Positions 26,998-36,266 are shown, counted from the first letter of the stretch. The stretch is DNA of 64,000 nucleotides from Rhodobacter sp. (GCA_020637595.1 JACKKE010000004.1:186001-250000); one strand, 5' to 3'. The notes: generated from the sequence alone by a model not told the origin. A program made the numbers and translations.

Positions 26998-27737
26998 CGG
27001 ACCCGTCGCCCGCGCACGCCGCTGCGCAGGATCTCGGCGTGCAGGCGCTCCACGCCGGATATGGCGAGATCAAGGTTCTGCAGGGCATCGACCTCGTCGC
27101 CAGAAAGGCGTCGATCACCGCCGTGGTCGGCGCCAACGGCGCCGGCAAGACCACGCTGATGCAGGTGCTGGCAGGGCTGATCACCCCCAGCTCGGGCACG
27201 ATCAGCCTGTCCGGGACCGCGATTCAGGCCCAGCCCACGCACCGACGCGTGGCCCAGGGCGTGGTGCTGGTTCCCGAGGGGCGCAAGATCTTCCCGGACC
27301 TGTCGGTGCGCGAGAACCTGCTGCTGGGGGCAGTGACGGCCCGGGCGCGCCCGCACCGCGACGAAACGATGGAGCAGGTCTGCACGATGTTCCCGCGTCT
27401 GGCCGAACGGATCGGCCAGCTCGGCGGCACCCTGTCGGGCGGCGAACAGCAGATGCTGGCCCTTGGCCGCGGCCTGATGGCCCAGCCCTCGGTGCTGTTG
27501 CTCGATGAGCCGACGCTGGGCCTTGCGCCCGGGATCGCCCGGCAGATCTTTCGGATCGTGCCCCGGCTGCGCGACATGGGCATCACCATCCTGATCGCGG
27601 AACAGGATCTGCATCGCACGCTGCGCATCGCAGACTATGCCTATGTTCTTGAAAACGGTCTGGTCGCAGCCGAAGGAACCGGCGAGGCCCTGGAACAAGA
27701 CCCCGCCGTGCGCCGCGCCTATCTCGGCCGCGACTGA
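26994..27737 (+). CDS. Branched-chain-type ABC transporter ATPase (LivF)
   Basis: A 247-residue ATPase with Walker A VGANGAGKTTLMQVL, LivF-typical VPEGRKIFPDLSVRENLLLGA, canonical signature GTLSGGEQQMLALGRGL and Walker B VLLLDEPTLGLAP. With the preceding genes it completes a five-component importer. It is the last gene of the + strand catabolic operon and ends 25 bp before the convergent sulfatase stop. Confidence 0.95.
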   Translation: MTDPSPAHAAAQDLGVQALHAGYGEIKVLQGIDLVARKASITAVVGANGAGKTTLMQVLAGLITPSSGTISLSGTAIQAQPTHRRVAQGVVLVPEGRKIFPDLSVRENLLLGAVTARARPHRDETMEQVCTMFPRLAERIGQLGGTLSGGEQQMLALGRGLMAQPSVLLLDEPTLGLAPGIARQIFRIVPRLRDMGITILIAEQDLHRTLRIADYAYVLENGLVAAEGTGEALEQDPAVRRAYLGRD

Positions 27738-27754
27738 AACCCCGGATCATCCGC

Positions 27755-27776
27755 CCGGGCGCTCAGGCCCGCCCGG
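27755..27776. terminator. Possible convergent terminator after LivF
   Basis: CCGGGCG (27755-27761) and CGCCCGG (27770-27776) form a 7-bp stem with an 8-nt loop, spanning the sulfatase stop codon. There is no U-tract on either strand, so this is only a weak terminator candidate. Confidence 0.3.
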
Positions 27777-29352
27777 TCATCGCCGGCGTCCAGTCGGTGG
27801 TGTCGATCATCAGGTTCAGCAGCTGTTCCGTCAGGGCCTGCCGGACATGCTGCGATGCCGGATCGTCCCAGAGGTTGACGTTCTCGTCCGGGTCCGCCTC
27901 GAGGTCAAACAGCTCGCCATACGCCATCGGCCGGAACACCGTCATCCGGTGCTTGCGGGTGACGATGGTGCGGATGCGCTGCGGGCGGTCGAAGTTCAGA
28001 TAGACCCGCTCGCGGTCGTCCTCGACCAGAACCGCGTCGCGTGACCCCGGACCATCGTCCAGCAGCCCCGGCATCACCCGCCCCTGAATCCCGTAATAGG
28101 GGCGCACACCGGCGCGGGCCAGGATCGTTGCGCTGATGTCGATCGAGGACACCATCTCCTCGACCACCGCCGGTTCGCCGCCACCGGGTTCGCGCCAGAG
28201 CAGAGGCACACGGATCGAGTTCCGATAGTGCAGCGGCCCCTTCAGCAGGATCCCGTGATCGCCCATCATCTCGCCGTGGTCCGAGGTGAAGATGATCACC
28301 GTGTTGTCGATCTGCCCGGTCTCTTCGAGACAGGCGAGGATCCGCCCCACCTGGTCGTCGATCATCGAGATCATGCCATAGGTCAGCGCGATCGCCTCGC
28401 GCGCCTCGCGGTCGCTGACGGCAAAGGGCATCTGGCCCAGACGGAAATCGGTGCCGGCGGCGCGGGTCTCGCGCATATGACGCAGGATCGGTGTGTCACC
28501 CTGACCGAAGGATGCCGGCAGCGGCATGGCGTCGGGGTCATACATGTCCCAGTATTTCCCCGGCGGCGTGAAAGGATGGTGCGGGTCGGGGAACGAGACC
28601 TGCAGGAAGAACGGGCTGTCGCCACCCTCGCTGGCCCGCACGCGCAGATAGTCGATGGATTTCTCGGCCACGAAGGCGCTGGGGTGGAACTCTTCCGGGA
28701 TCCGGGTGCGCCAGGCCTGGGGCACGCTATAGCGGTCATCCGGCTCGGCGTTCAGCTGACCCCGCAGCGCACGGTGGTCTGGGCATCGCTCGTCAAGCCA
28801 ATGCTCGTAGTCGCCGCCAACCATGTCCCCGTGCCAGATCGCCAGATCGACATGATCGAAGCCGTAATAGGGCGTGCGCACCCGGTGATCGGGATCGGCG
28901 CGCCAGCGCAGGATGTTTTCCGACTGGTATTCGTCGCCATACATGTCACGGTCAAACGCCTCGCGGATGCGCTTTTGATCGTCCATCAGGTCTTCGGCGC
29001 CTTCGGGGATGAACTCGCGGTCCAGCCCGGTGATATTCTGCAAATGCCCTTTGCCGACCAGCGCCGTGGCATAGCCCGCGTTCTGCAACTCGGCCACGAA
29101 GGTGCGCGCGTCCAGCGACAGGGGGATCCCGTTGGACCGCACCCCATGCGCCGAGGGCATGCGCCCGGTCAGGATCGAGGCTCGGTTCGGCGCGCAGATC
29201 GGATTGGCCACATAGCAATTGTCAAAGCGCGTGCCCTCGCCCGCCAGCCGGTCGATGTTGGGCGTCTGCAAGACGGTGTTGCCTGCACAGGACAGGTGAT
29301 CTGCTCGCTGCTGATCGGTTACGATCAGCACGATGTTCGGTCGGGCGCTCAT
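27763..29352 (-). CDS. Sulfatase family hydrolase (alkaline phosphatase superfamily)
   Basis: A 529-residue protein without a signal peptide, so probably cytoplasmic. It has the sulfatase signature at Cys53-Ala-Pro-Asn-Arg57 (NPICAPNRASILTGR), where the cysteine would be converted to formylglycine, metal ligands Asp13/Gln14 (VTDQQRADHL) and the distal pair TSDHGEMMGDHG. Substrate class (sulfate ester or phosphonate/phosphate diester) cannot be decided. It is 57 bp downstream of tctC on the same strand, so it is probably the last gene of the tct operon and acts on the imported solute or a derivative. Confidence 0.9.
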   Translation of the reverse strand: MSARPNIVLIVTDQQRADHLSCAGNTVLQTPNIDRLAGEGTRFDNCYVANPICAPNRASILTGRMPSAHGVRSNGIPLSLDARTFVAELQNAGYATALVGKGHLQNITGLDREFIPEGAEDLMDDQKRIREAFDRDMYGDEYQSENILRWRADPDHRVRTPYYGFDHVDLAIWHGDMVGGDYEHWLDERCPDHRALRGQLNAEPDDRYSVPQAWRTRIPEEFHPSAFVAEKSIDYLRVRASEGGDSPFFLQVSFPDPHHPFTPPGKYWDMYDPDAMPLPASFGQGDTPILRHMRETRAAGTDFRLGQMPFAVSDREAREAIALTYGMISMIDDQVGRILACLEETGQIDNTVIIFTSDHGEMMGDHGILLKGPLHYRNSIRVPLLWREPGGGEPAVVEEMVSSIDISATILARAGVRPYYGIQGRVMPGLLDDGPGSRDAVLVEDDRERVYLNFDRPQRIRTIVTRKHRMTVFRPMAYGELFDLEADPDENVNLWDDPASQHVRQALTEQLLNLMIDTTDWTPAMTGRA

Positions 29353-29409
29353 TCGGGTATTCCCTTGAATTGGCCCCGGACAGGTCACACCGCCCGGGGC
29401 AACCAACGC

Positions 29410-30363
29410 TTACTGGGACAGCGTTTCAGCGATGGCGGTATAGGCATCGACCTGGGCCTGGATTCGCTGGGCCAGATCCTCGCCGGTGTGAATCTCGACG
29501 GTCACTCCGCGTGCGGCCATGTCCTGCTGCACCGACTCCAGCTGCGCGGCCTGCGCAAAGGCATCGGCCAGGATTGCCACGCGGTCGGCCGGCGTGCCCT
29601 GGGGCGCCAGCCACCAGTAATTCGTGCAGGCATCGACGTCATAGCCAAGCTCATGCGCAGTCGGCACATCGGGCAGCAGGGGATGACGGTCGGGGCCAAG
29701 CTGCACCAGCCCCCGCAACCCGCTGTCCTCGCGCCCGACGACGAAGGGCATGGTGAACATCGTCTGCGTATGCCCGCCCATCAGCGAGGCCGTCCGCTGC
29801 GCGCCCCCGCCGACATTGACGAGGCCGACCCCCAGATGCGCCGCATTCTCCAGCATGGCCGAGGCGAAATGCACCAGGCTGCCGATCAGCGTCGCCTCCT
29901 TGACGCTGCGCGGATCAGCCTCGTTGGCGGCACGGATATCGTCGAGCGAGGTCAGCCCGCTGTCCATGCTGGTGGCATAGGTCAGGCAGACGTGATGCGT
30001 TTCCACGACCGGCTCGAAGGCCTCAGGTCCATAATCCGACGTTCCCATCACATGCGAGGTGATCAGTGTCTGGTGCAGCTGCAGGAGGGTGTAACCGTCC
30101 GGCTCGGCATCGCGCACCTCGCCCGAACCGATCGTGGCGCCCCCGCCGGGCATGTTCACCACCACCACGGGTTGCGGCAGCAGATTGTTTTCGTTGATCG
30201 CATTGACAAAAATCCGGGCGAACACATCGCCGGCACCACCCGGCGCGAAGGGCACGACGATCTCGACCGGGCGTTCGGGGAATTCCGCGAGGGCGGGGCC
30301 GCCCAGCATCAGCGCGACAGCCATCGCGGTGCCGCCGAACAGGGTCTTGTTGAGGGGTTTCAT
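29410..30363 (-). CDS. Tripartite tricarboxylate transporter substrate-binding protein (TctC)
   Basis: A 317-residue periplasmic binding protein with signal peptide 1-26 (GGPALA). The Bug/TctC family start is FPERPVEIVVPFAPGGAGDVFAR, with later GGGATIGSGEVRDAEPDGYTLL. The ligand pocket of the family coordinates a carboxylate through backbone and water contacts, so a carboxylated solute is expected. The start at 30363 has GGAGGAGAAC upstream; a longer frame to 30426 has no such site. It follows tctA by 19 bp. Confidence 0.92.
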   Translation of the reverse strand: MKPLNKTLFGGTAMAVALMLGGPALAEFPERPVEIVVPFAPGGAGDVFARIFVNAINENNLLPQPVVVVNMPGGGATIGSGEVRDAEPDGYTLLQLHQTLITSHVMGTSDYGPEAFEPVVETHHVCLTYATSMDSGLTSLDDIRAANEADPRSVKEATLIGSLVHFASAMLENAAHLGVGLVNVGGGAQRTASLMGGHTQTMFTMPFVVGREDSGLRGLVQLGPDRHPLLPDVPTAHELGYDVDACTNYWWLAPQGTPADRVAILADAFAQAAQLESVQQDMAARGVTVEIHTGEDLAQRIQAQVDAYTAIAETLSQ

Positions 30364-30382
30364 AATCGTTCTCCTCCCAGTT

Positions 30383-31894
30383 TCACGATTGTTGATCAGA
30401 TGTGATGGCGGTGGGCGCCTCGACACGGCGCCTGCGTTGCCGGACGACCGGCCAGACCAGGATCGCCAGCGACGCGACCAGGAACGTCAGCGAGATCGGC
30501 CGGGTCACCATCGGCCAGAGGCTGCCGTCATAGAGCATCAACCCGGTGCGCAGCTCGGACTCTGCGATCGGCGACAGGATGTAGCCCAGCACAAAGGCGC
30601 CGATCGACAGCCCGCCCCACCGCATCAGCGTCCCGACGACACCAAAGGCCAGCATGATCCAGATGTCGAACAGCCGGCCGGTGGTGGTATAGATCCCGAC
30701 AAAGCAGAAGAAGACGACCGTCGGCAGGATCAAGCCCTTGGGGATCATGCAGAGCCGCGCAATCAGCCCCGAGAACCCCAGCATGAAGCCGAACATCACG
30801 AAATTCGCGATCAGCGCGGCGGCAATGATGCCATAGGCAAGATCCGGCTGCTGGGTGAACAGGCCCGGTCCAGGCTGCAGGTTATGGATCATCAGCGCGC
30901 CGATCAGGATCGCATCGACGACACTCCCCGGGATACCCAGCGCCAGCAGCGGCACCAGCGCGCCGTTGACCGAAGCGTTGTTCGCGGTCTCGGCGGCAAC
31001 GATCCCTTCCTCGGATCCCTTGCCAAAGGTTTCGGGTTGTTTCGAGGTGTTGCGCGCGACCGAATAGGCGACGATTGCCGCCACCGAGCTGCCGACTCCG
31101 GGCAGAATACCGATCCAGGTGCCGATCACCGAACTGCGCAGCACATTCCCCGAATGCCGCAGATACCCGCGCCCCAGCGAGAACATGTCGCGAAAGCGCA
31201 CTTTGGCCTGCTGGATCGGCGACGCGGTGTCGGCCATGTCGGCAATCACCTGGCTGATCACAAAGACCCCCAGCAGCGTCGGCAGCAGACGGAAACCCGC
31301 GTGCAAACCGTCCACGCCAAAGGTCAGCCGGTGCACGCCCGAGGACACGTCAGGCCCCACCGTCGCCACCGCAAACCCGAACCCGGCCGCGATCAGCCCG
31401 CGCAGCACGCTACCCTGCGACACCGCCGAGATCAGCAGCAACGCCATCAGCACCAGCATGAAGTATTCATAGGGGCCGAAGCGCAGCGCAAAGCGCGCCA
31501 GCGGCGGCGACAGAACCGCCAGCAGCACCCATGAGATGAGGCCGCCGACAAAGGACGAGAAGATCCCCAGCGACAGCGCCTTGCCTGCCTCGCCGCGCAT
31601 CGCCATCGGATAGCCGTCGAGCGTGGTCATAATCGCGGAGGGCGTGCCCGGCATCTTCATCAGCGTGGCCGAAATCAGCCCGCCGCTGACGGATCCGACA
31701 TAGATCGACACCAGAAAGATCAGCGCCAGGACGCTGTCCATGTAAAAGGTCAGCGGCAGCAGCAGCGCGATGAGCATCGCCGCGCCCAGTCCGGGGATCG
31801 CCCCCACGACCACACCCAAAACCGTGCCCAGAACGATATAGAAGATCGGCCAGACGCCGAACATGGTGCCGAAGGCTGCAAGGAGTTCACTCAA
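30383..31894 (-). CDS. Tripartite tricarboxylate transporter large permease (TctA)
   Basis: A 503-residue membrane protein with about 12 helices and TctA signatures GVVVGAIPGLGAAMLIALLL and ALGIPGSVVDAILIGALMIH. I choose a TTG start at 31894. It overlaps the tctB stop as TTGA, the GGAG of the preceding codons lies about 8 nt upstream, and it gives the family's usual length of about 500. No ATG fits nearby. An open frame continues to 32074, but it overlaps tctB and is unconserved. Confidence 0.9.
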   Translation of the reverse strand: MSELLAAFGTMFGVWPIFYIVLGTVLGVVVGAIPGLGAAMLIALLLPLTFYMDSVLALIFLVSIYVGSVSGGLISATLMKMPGTPSAIMTTLDGYPMAMRGEAGKALSLGIFSSFVGGLISWVLLAVLSPPLARFALRFGPYEYFMLVLMALLLISAVSQGSVLRGLIAAGFGFAVATVGPDVSSGVHRLTFGVDGLHAGFRLLPTLLGVFVISQVIADMADTASPIQQAKVRFRDMFSLGRGYLRHSGNVLRSSVIGTWIGILPGVGSSVAAIVAYSVARNTSKQPETFGKGSEEGIVAAETANNASVNGALVPLLALGIPGSVVDAILIGALMIHNLQPGPGLFTQQPDLAYGIIAAALIANFVMFGFMLGFSGLIARLCMIPKGLILPTVVFFCFVGIYTTTGRLFDIWIMLAFGVVGTLMRWGGLSIGAFVLGYILSPIAESELRTGLMLYDGSLWPMVTRPISLTFLVASLAILVWPVVRQRRRRVEAPTAITSDQQS

Positions 31895-32385
31895 AACAGG
31901 GCTCCATTTCCGGGCAGGACCACGACCAGAACGCGGGTCAGCAGCAGGCCGGTGCCCATGCTGACAGCAAAGGCAACGGCGACCAGGACGAAGATTTCCC
32001 CGCGCAGGCGATTGCTCAGCACCGCGCCCAGCAGGGTCAGGAAAACAGCCGAGGCCGTCACGAAACCGACCCACCCGGATTGCAGGATCAGTAGATAGGC
32101 AACGATCACCGCAAGGCCCAGCAAGGTCCGCCCGACAGCATGCGGGGCAGACTGCGGGGCCGCCACAGGCACCGCACGACTACGCCGGCGCTTGAGCAGC
32201 GTGCTCACGACATCGAGGACGCTCAGCATAAGGAGGGCCAGCGCAACGCCATAGGGCAACCCGGCCGGCCCCATCGGCTCGAACCGTGCCGGCGGCAACT
32301 GTGCGGCGCCAAGGGCCAGCAGAGCGGCCAGGCCGACCGCAACGAGCGGCACGACGATATCCCGGACCTCGAACAGTCTTCGCAT
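31891..32385 (-). CDS. Tripartite tricarboxylate transporter small permease (TctB)
   Basis: A 164-residue protein with four predicted hydrophobic helices (VVPLVAVGLAALLALGAAQL, LPYGVALALLMLSVLDVV, LLGLAVIVAYLLIL, EIFVLVAVAFAVSMGTGLLL), as in TctB. A basic, Pro/Ala-rich cytoplasmic loop lies at about 65-85. It is first in the tct operon, with GGGAGGAAAA just before the ATG, and downstream of the LysR gene across a 107-bp AT-rich promoter region. Confidence 0.88.
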   Translation of the reverse strand: MRRLFEVRDIVVPLVAVGLAALLALGAAQLPPARFEPMGPAGLPYGVALALLMLSVLDVVSTLLKRRRSRAVPVAAPQSAPHAVGRTLLGLAVIVAYLLILQSGWVGFVTASAVFLTLLGAVLSNRLRGEIFVLVAVAFAVSMGTGLLLTRVLVVVLPGNGALF

Positions 32386-32414
32386 GAATTTTCCTCCCGG
32401 TCTGGACTATGTCG

Positions 32415-32480
32415 GCTCCCTGATCGAAAGAAAAATAATAAATATTGCACTTTCCATCAGTGAATTTGATAAAAGGTGCG
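32415..32480 (-). promoter_or_regulatory. AT-rich promoter region of the tct-sulfatase operon
   Basis: A conspicuously AT-rich patch in a GC-rich genome lies between the LysR stop and the tctB start. It includes AAAAATAATAAATATTGC and GAATTTGATAAAAGG. It is the natural place for the operon promoter and LysR binding. I cannot assign exact -35/-10 boxes. Confidence 0.45.
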
Positions 32481-32492
32481 GACAGGCAGCGG

Positions 32493-33389
32493 TCAGCCGA
32501 ACCGCTCGGTCAGCGCATGGACGAAATCGAGCACCAGCGGCGACGCTTCGGCGGCTTCCGGATACAGCGCCGCGACCGACCAATGCGGCATCGGCAGCGC
32601 CACCGGCAGCTCGACCAAACCGCCCGACAGGATCTTGGCGCGGGCCGGCATCCGCGGAAGAACCGCCAGATGGTTCCCCGTCTCGAGGATCTCCAGCGCG
32701 CTCTCGATCCCGGACATGACAATATCGTGCCGCACCTCCGTCAGCCCCAGCGATGACAACACCGAGGCGACCCGCCGCCGCATGAGGCTGTCGGACGGTG
32801 TGCCGACCCAGCGCACATGCCGCAGATCGTCGAGATCAATCACCGGCTTGCGCGCCAACGGGTGCGAGGCTCCGGCAAAGAGCGCCAGTTCATCTGTAAA
32901 CAGGATTTTGGCAACGATTCCCGCCGGGAAAGGCTCGATCCCGACGGGCCCGATGATCAGATCGAGTTCGCCTCTGCCCAAGCTTTCGATCAACGGCAAG
33001 ATCCCCGAAACGGTCATCGAGGCCGTAACGCCGCGCCGGTCGGCGAGGAACTCTGCCAGGAATTTCGGCAGTAATGACGCGGGGTGCGGTGTGATGCCGA
33101 TCAGCAGCGACCCCGAGCGGCCGTGCTGCCAGGATTCGGCCTCGATGGAGATACGCTCCAACGACTTCCGCATGGCCTGGGCATAAGGCAAGGCACGCCG
33201 CCCGAATTCCGTAAGGCGCGCCCCGTGCCGATCGCGGATCAACAACTTCGCACCGATCTGCGCCTCCAGTTCCTTCATGTTCCGCGACAGCGCGGGCTGG
33301 GTCAGACACAGGGACTCAGCCGCCTCCGTGAACGAGCCGCGCTCGGCAATCTCGACCAGTTGAAGCAGGAATTTGGGGTTGATATGCAT
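32493..33389 (-). CDS. LysR family transcriptional regulator
   Basis: A 298-residue regulator. The N-terminal winged helix covers residues 1-60 (FLLQLVEIAERGSFTEAAES, LTQPALSRNMKELEAQIG). The effector-binding domain starts near 90 (GSLLIGITPHPASLLPKFL). It resembles GbpR/CbbR-like members that control adjacent transporter operons. It lies directly upstream of and co-directional with tctBAC-sulfatase, which it probably activates. The start MHINPKF at 33389 is preferred; the frame extends 12 codons upstream without a ribosome site. Confidence 0.92.
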   Translation of the reverse strand: MHINPKFLLQLVEIAERGSFTEAAESLCLTQPALSRNMKELEAQIGAKLLIRDRHGARLTEFGRRALPYAQAMRKSLERISIEAESWQHGRSGSLLIGITPHPASLLPKFLAEFLADRRGVTASMTVSGILPLIESLGRGELDLIIGPVGIEPFPAGIVAKILFTDELALFAGASHPLARKPVIDLDDLRHVRWVGTPSDSLMRRRVASVLSSLGLTEVRHDIVMSGIESALEILETGNHLAVLPRMPARAKILSGGLVELPVALPMPHWSVAALYPEAAEASPLVLDFVHALTERFG

Positions 33390-33553
33390 AGGCTCAGCTG
33401 ATGGCAGGGCGGGTTTCCATGACACACTATCATGGTTTACCCTCCGTCAGACCAGCCCTGCACAATGACCCGGTTTCGCGAAACAAGGGTAGACCCGATC
33501 GACCGACGCAGCGCGGCTCGGACCGACATTTCGGGCATTCTGCGGGGAGGCCT

Positions 33554-33627
33554 TGGAGGTGGGTACCGGAATCGAACCGGTCTTCACGGATTTGCAATCC
33601 GGTGCGTAACCTCTCCGCCAACCCACC
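33554..33627 (-). tRNA. tRNA-Cys (GCA)
   Basis: On the - strand a 74-nt cloverleaf runs from GGTGGGTTGGCGG with an encoded 3' CCA. The anticodon loop is TTGCAAA (anticodon GCA), the T-loop is TTCGATT and the acceptor stem is GGTGGGT/ACCCACC with discriminator U73, the identity element of tRNA-Cys. Confidence 0.96.
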
Positions 33628-33680
33628 GTTGTCCGAGGCTGCCCCCGTTTAGCCCCAGATGCGGGACGGCGCAAGAGGCG

Positions 33681-34715
33681 TCAGCCGTGCAGCGTGCGGC
33701 CAAGCAGGGCCAGCCAGTTCTCGCGGCAGATCTTGTCGATCAGGACCGCCCCGAAACCCTGGCGCTCCATCGCCGCAATCAGGTTGGGCAGCGCGGCAAC
33801 GCTGCCCAACCCCTCCGGCATCGGCGCGCCATCGAAATCGGATCCCAACCCCACATGATCCTCGCCCGCCACGTCGATCATCGCATCGAGCTGGCGCAGG
33901 CAATCGTCGACCCTGGCTCGCCCCGTCGACCAGCCCTCGGGCGACAGGAACATCGCGGCATAGTTCAACCCCACCATGCCCCCCGTCTCACCAATCGTCT
34001 TCAGCTGCGCGCGGGTCAGGTTGCGCGTCGTGGCACACAGATCCCAGGCGTTGGAATGCGTGGCAACCAGCGGCACCCCCATCTCGGCGATGTCCCAGAA
34101 CCCCTTGGCATTCAGATGGCTGGTGTCGACCACCATACCCAACGCGGCGCAACGGGCGACCAGCCGCCGGCCATCGGCAGTCAGCCCGGGCCCGGTATCC
34201 CCGTCGCGCCCATAGGCAAAGGGCACACCCTCACCCCACAGCGTCGGCCGTGACCAGACCGGCCCCAGCGATCGCAACCCCGACGCATACAGTGCATCGA
34301 GAACCAGCAGATCCCCATCCAGGCACTCGGCCCCCTCAAGGTGCAACAGCGCGGCGACCTGCCCCCGCCCCATCGCCGCCTCGATCTGCGCAACCGTGGT
34401 GCACAACACCAGCAACCCCGCCTCGTGCAACTGCCGGGCAATACCGACCTGCGCCATGACCGAGGCCAGCGCCGGCCCCTGTGCAATCGGATTGGGCGGC
34501 GGCATCGCGCCGGCGTCACCCCGGAACGCCGCGAAATCGAAAGCCGCGCGCCGCTCCGGTGAAAACAGTGCAAAGAACCCGCCGGCAAACCCGCCCGCCC
34601 GCGCACCCGGCGCATTCACCTGCCCCTCGGCACGCCGAAACCGCGCCACCGGATCGCCGCCTGCCCCCCACAGCCGGCTCAGCGCATCGTTGTGCCCGTC
34701 GAAAACCTGCCGCAT
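33681..34715 (-). CDS. Membrane dipeptidase-like peptidase (family M19)
   Basis: A 344-residue M19 renal-dipeptidase-type zinc enzyme without a signal peptide. Metal ligands are His8/Asp10 (DGHNDAL), Glu127 (HLEGAE), His200 (VDTSHLN) and His220 (ATHSN), with Asp293 in GLGSDFDGA completing the site. M19 enzymes cleave dipeptides, including some containing D-amino acids. The ribosome site is GAGGGTGG. It ends 54 bp from tRNA-Cys on the same strand and is separated from lpdA by a hairpin and the interspersed element. Confidence 0.92.
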   Translation of the reverse strand: MRQVFDGHNDALSRLWGAGGDPVARFRRAEGQVNAPGARAGGFAGGFFALFSPERRAAFDFAAFRGDAGAMPPPNPIAQGPALASVMAQVGIARQLHEAGLLVLCTTVAQIEAAMGRGQVAALLHLEGAECLDGDLLVLDALYASGLRSLGPVWSRPTLWGEGVPFAYGRDGDTGPGLTADGRRLVARCAALGMVVDTSHLNAKGFWDIAEMGVPLVATHSNAWDLCATTRNLTRAQLKTIGETGGMVGLNYAAMFLSPEGWSTGRARVDDCLRQLDAMIDVAGEDHVGLGSDFDGAPMPEGLGSVAALPNLIAAMERQGFGAVLIDKICRENWLALLGRTLHG

Positions 34716-34778
34716 GCGCCACCCTCACAACCCGACGCAATCCAAACACGAAAAAAAGGCCCGGAAAACCCGCGCCCT

Positions 34779-34798
34779 TTCATCTTGTCCCAAATACG
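34779..34798 (-). repeat. Interspersed GTATTT..CAAGATGAA element, copy 5
   Basis: On the - strand it reads GTATTTGGGACAAGATGAAA, between the lpdA stop and the dipeptidase start. A GC hairpin precedes it in the direction of transcription. Confidence 0.6.
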
Positions 34799-34808
34799 CC
34801 CCGGGGGT

Positions 34809-34829
34809 GCGGGGGCGGGAAGCCCCCGC
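34809..34829 (-). terminator. GC hairpin after lpdA
   Basis: GCGGGGGC (34809-34816) pairs with GCCCCCGC (34822-34829) around a 5-nt loop, 21 bases beyond the lpdA stop. The interspersed element with its TATTT follows. It is a plausible end of the TCA-cycle transcript. Confidence 0.5.
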
Positions 34830-34850
34830 GACCGCACCACGGGCCGCCCG

Positions 34851-36239
34851 TCAGGCGTGGATTGCCCCGTCGCCACAGGCCAGCGCCGCCTCGCGCACCG
34901 CCTCGGAATAGGTCGGATGCGCATGGCAGGTCAGCGCCAGATCCTGCGCCGCAGCGCCGAACTCCATCGCCACGCAGACCTCATGGATCAGATCGCCCGC
35001 CCCCGGGCCGATGATGTGACAGCCGAGGATCCGGTCGGTCGCCTTGTCGGCCAGCATCTTGACGAAACCTTCGCCCTGGAACACCGCCTTGGCCCGCGCA
35101 TTGCCCATGAAGCTGAACTTGCCGACCTTGTAGGCAACACCCGCTTCCTTCAGCTGCTCCTCGGTCTTGCCGACACTGGCGACCTCGGGCGTGGTATAGA
35201 TCACGCCCGGGATCACGTCATAGTTCACATGGCCATGCTTGCCGGCGATGATCTCGGCCACCGCCATGCCTTCGTCCTCGGCCTTGTGGGCCAGCATCGG
35301 ACCAACGATGGCGTCGCCGATGGCGTAGATGCCTGGAATGTTCGTGGCAAAATGCATGTCCGCCTTGACCTGCCCACGCGGCAGCATCTCGACCCCCAGC
35401 CCGTCGAGGCCCAGCCCGACGGTATAGGGTTTGCGGCCAGTGGCAACCAGCACCACCTCGGCCTCGATCTCGTGCGCCGACTCGTCCTTGCGCAGCTTGT
35501 AGTGGACCGTCGCGCCCTTCTTGCCGCGCTCGACCGATTGCACCGCGGCGCCGAGCTTGAACGTCAGCCCCTGCTTTTGCAGGATTTTCTGCAACGACTT
35601 GGCGACCTCGCCATCCATCCCCGGCGTGATCGCGTCGAGATACTCGATCACCGTGACATCGGCCCCGAGCCGCGCATAGACCGAGCCCATCTCCAGCCCG
35701 ATGACGCCGGCACCGATCACCACCATCGACTTCGGCGGTTTCGGCAGGCTGAGCGCGCCGGTCGAGCTGACGACAACCTCCTCGTCGATCGTGACACCCG
35801 GCAGGGTCGACGGCTCCGAACCGGTGGCGATGACGATGTTGCGCGCCTGGTGCAGGTCGTCACCGACCTTGACCTTGCCCGGCGCGACGATCGAAGCCCA
35901 GCCCTTGAGCCAGGTGACCTTGTTCTTCTTGAACAGGAACTCGATGCCTTTGGTGTTGCCGCCGATGACATCGCCCTTGTAAGCCTGCATCGCCTCCCAA
36001 TCGACCTTGGGCTTGGCGACCTTGAGCCCCATCTTCTCGAAATTGTGCTCGGCCTCGTGCAGCGAATGGGTCGCGTGCAGAAGCGCCTTCGAGGGGATGC
36101 AGCCGACGTTGAGGCAGGTGCCCCCCAGCGTCTCGCGCCCTTCGACACAGGCCACGTTCAGGCCCAGTTGGGCGGCGCGGATTGCACAGACGTAACCGCC
36201 GGGTCCGGCGCCGATGACGATGAGGTCGAAGTCAGCCAT
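34851..36239 (-). CDS. lpdA: Dihydrolipoyl dehydrogenase (E3)
   Basis: A 462-residue flavoprotein that reoxidises the lipoyl group of 2-oxo-acid dehydrogenase complexes with NAD+. It has FAD motif VIGAGPGGYVCAIRAAQLG, redox disulfide Cys42-Cys47 (GGTCLNVGCIPSK), NAD domain VVIGAGVIGLEMGSVYARLG and the C-terminal catalytic His-Glu pair (CHAHPTYSEAVREAAL). Its position after sucA-sucB indicates service to the 2-oxoglutarate dehydrogenase complex. A MAPEG gene lies between sucB and lpdA. Confidence 0.97.
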   Translation of the reverse strand: MADFDLIVIGAGPGGYVCAIRAAQLGLNVACVEGRETLGGTCLNVGCIPSKALLHATHSLHEAEHNFEKMGLKVAKPKVDWEAMQAYKGDVIGGNTKGIEFLFKKNKVTWLKGWASIVAPGKVKVGDDLHQARNIVIATGSEPSTLPGVTIDEEVVVSSTGALSLPKPPKSMVVIGAGVIGLEMGSVYARLGADVTVIEYLDAITPGMDGEVAKSLQKILQKQGLTFKLGAAVQSVERGKKGATVHYKLRKDESAHEIEAEVVLVATGRKPYTVGLGLDGLGVEMLPRGQVKADMHFATNIPGIYAIGDAIVGPMLAHKAEDEGMAVAEIIAGKHGHVNYDVIPGVIYTTPEVASVGKTEEQLKEAGVAYKVGKFSFMGNARAKAVFQGEGFVKMLADKATDRILGCHIIGPGAGDLIHEVCVAMEFGAAAQDLALTCHAHPTYSEAVREAALACGDGAIHA

Positions 36240-36266
36240 AAGGGGTCTCCTGTGGTTTCGGGGTCA

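Noticed and set aside
28228..30405. A 725-codon + strand open frame opposite the sulfatase and tctC
   Set aside because: Antisense shadow covering two genes and their gap; composition unlike a real protein.
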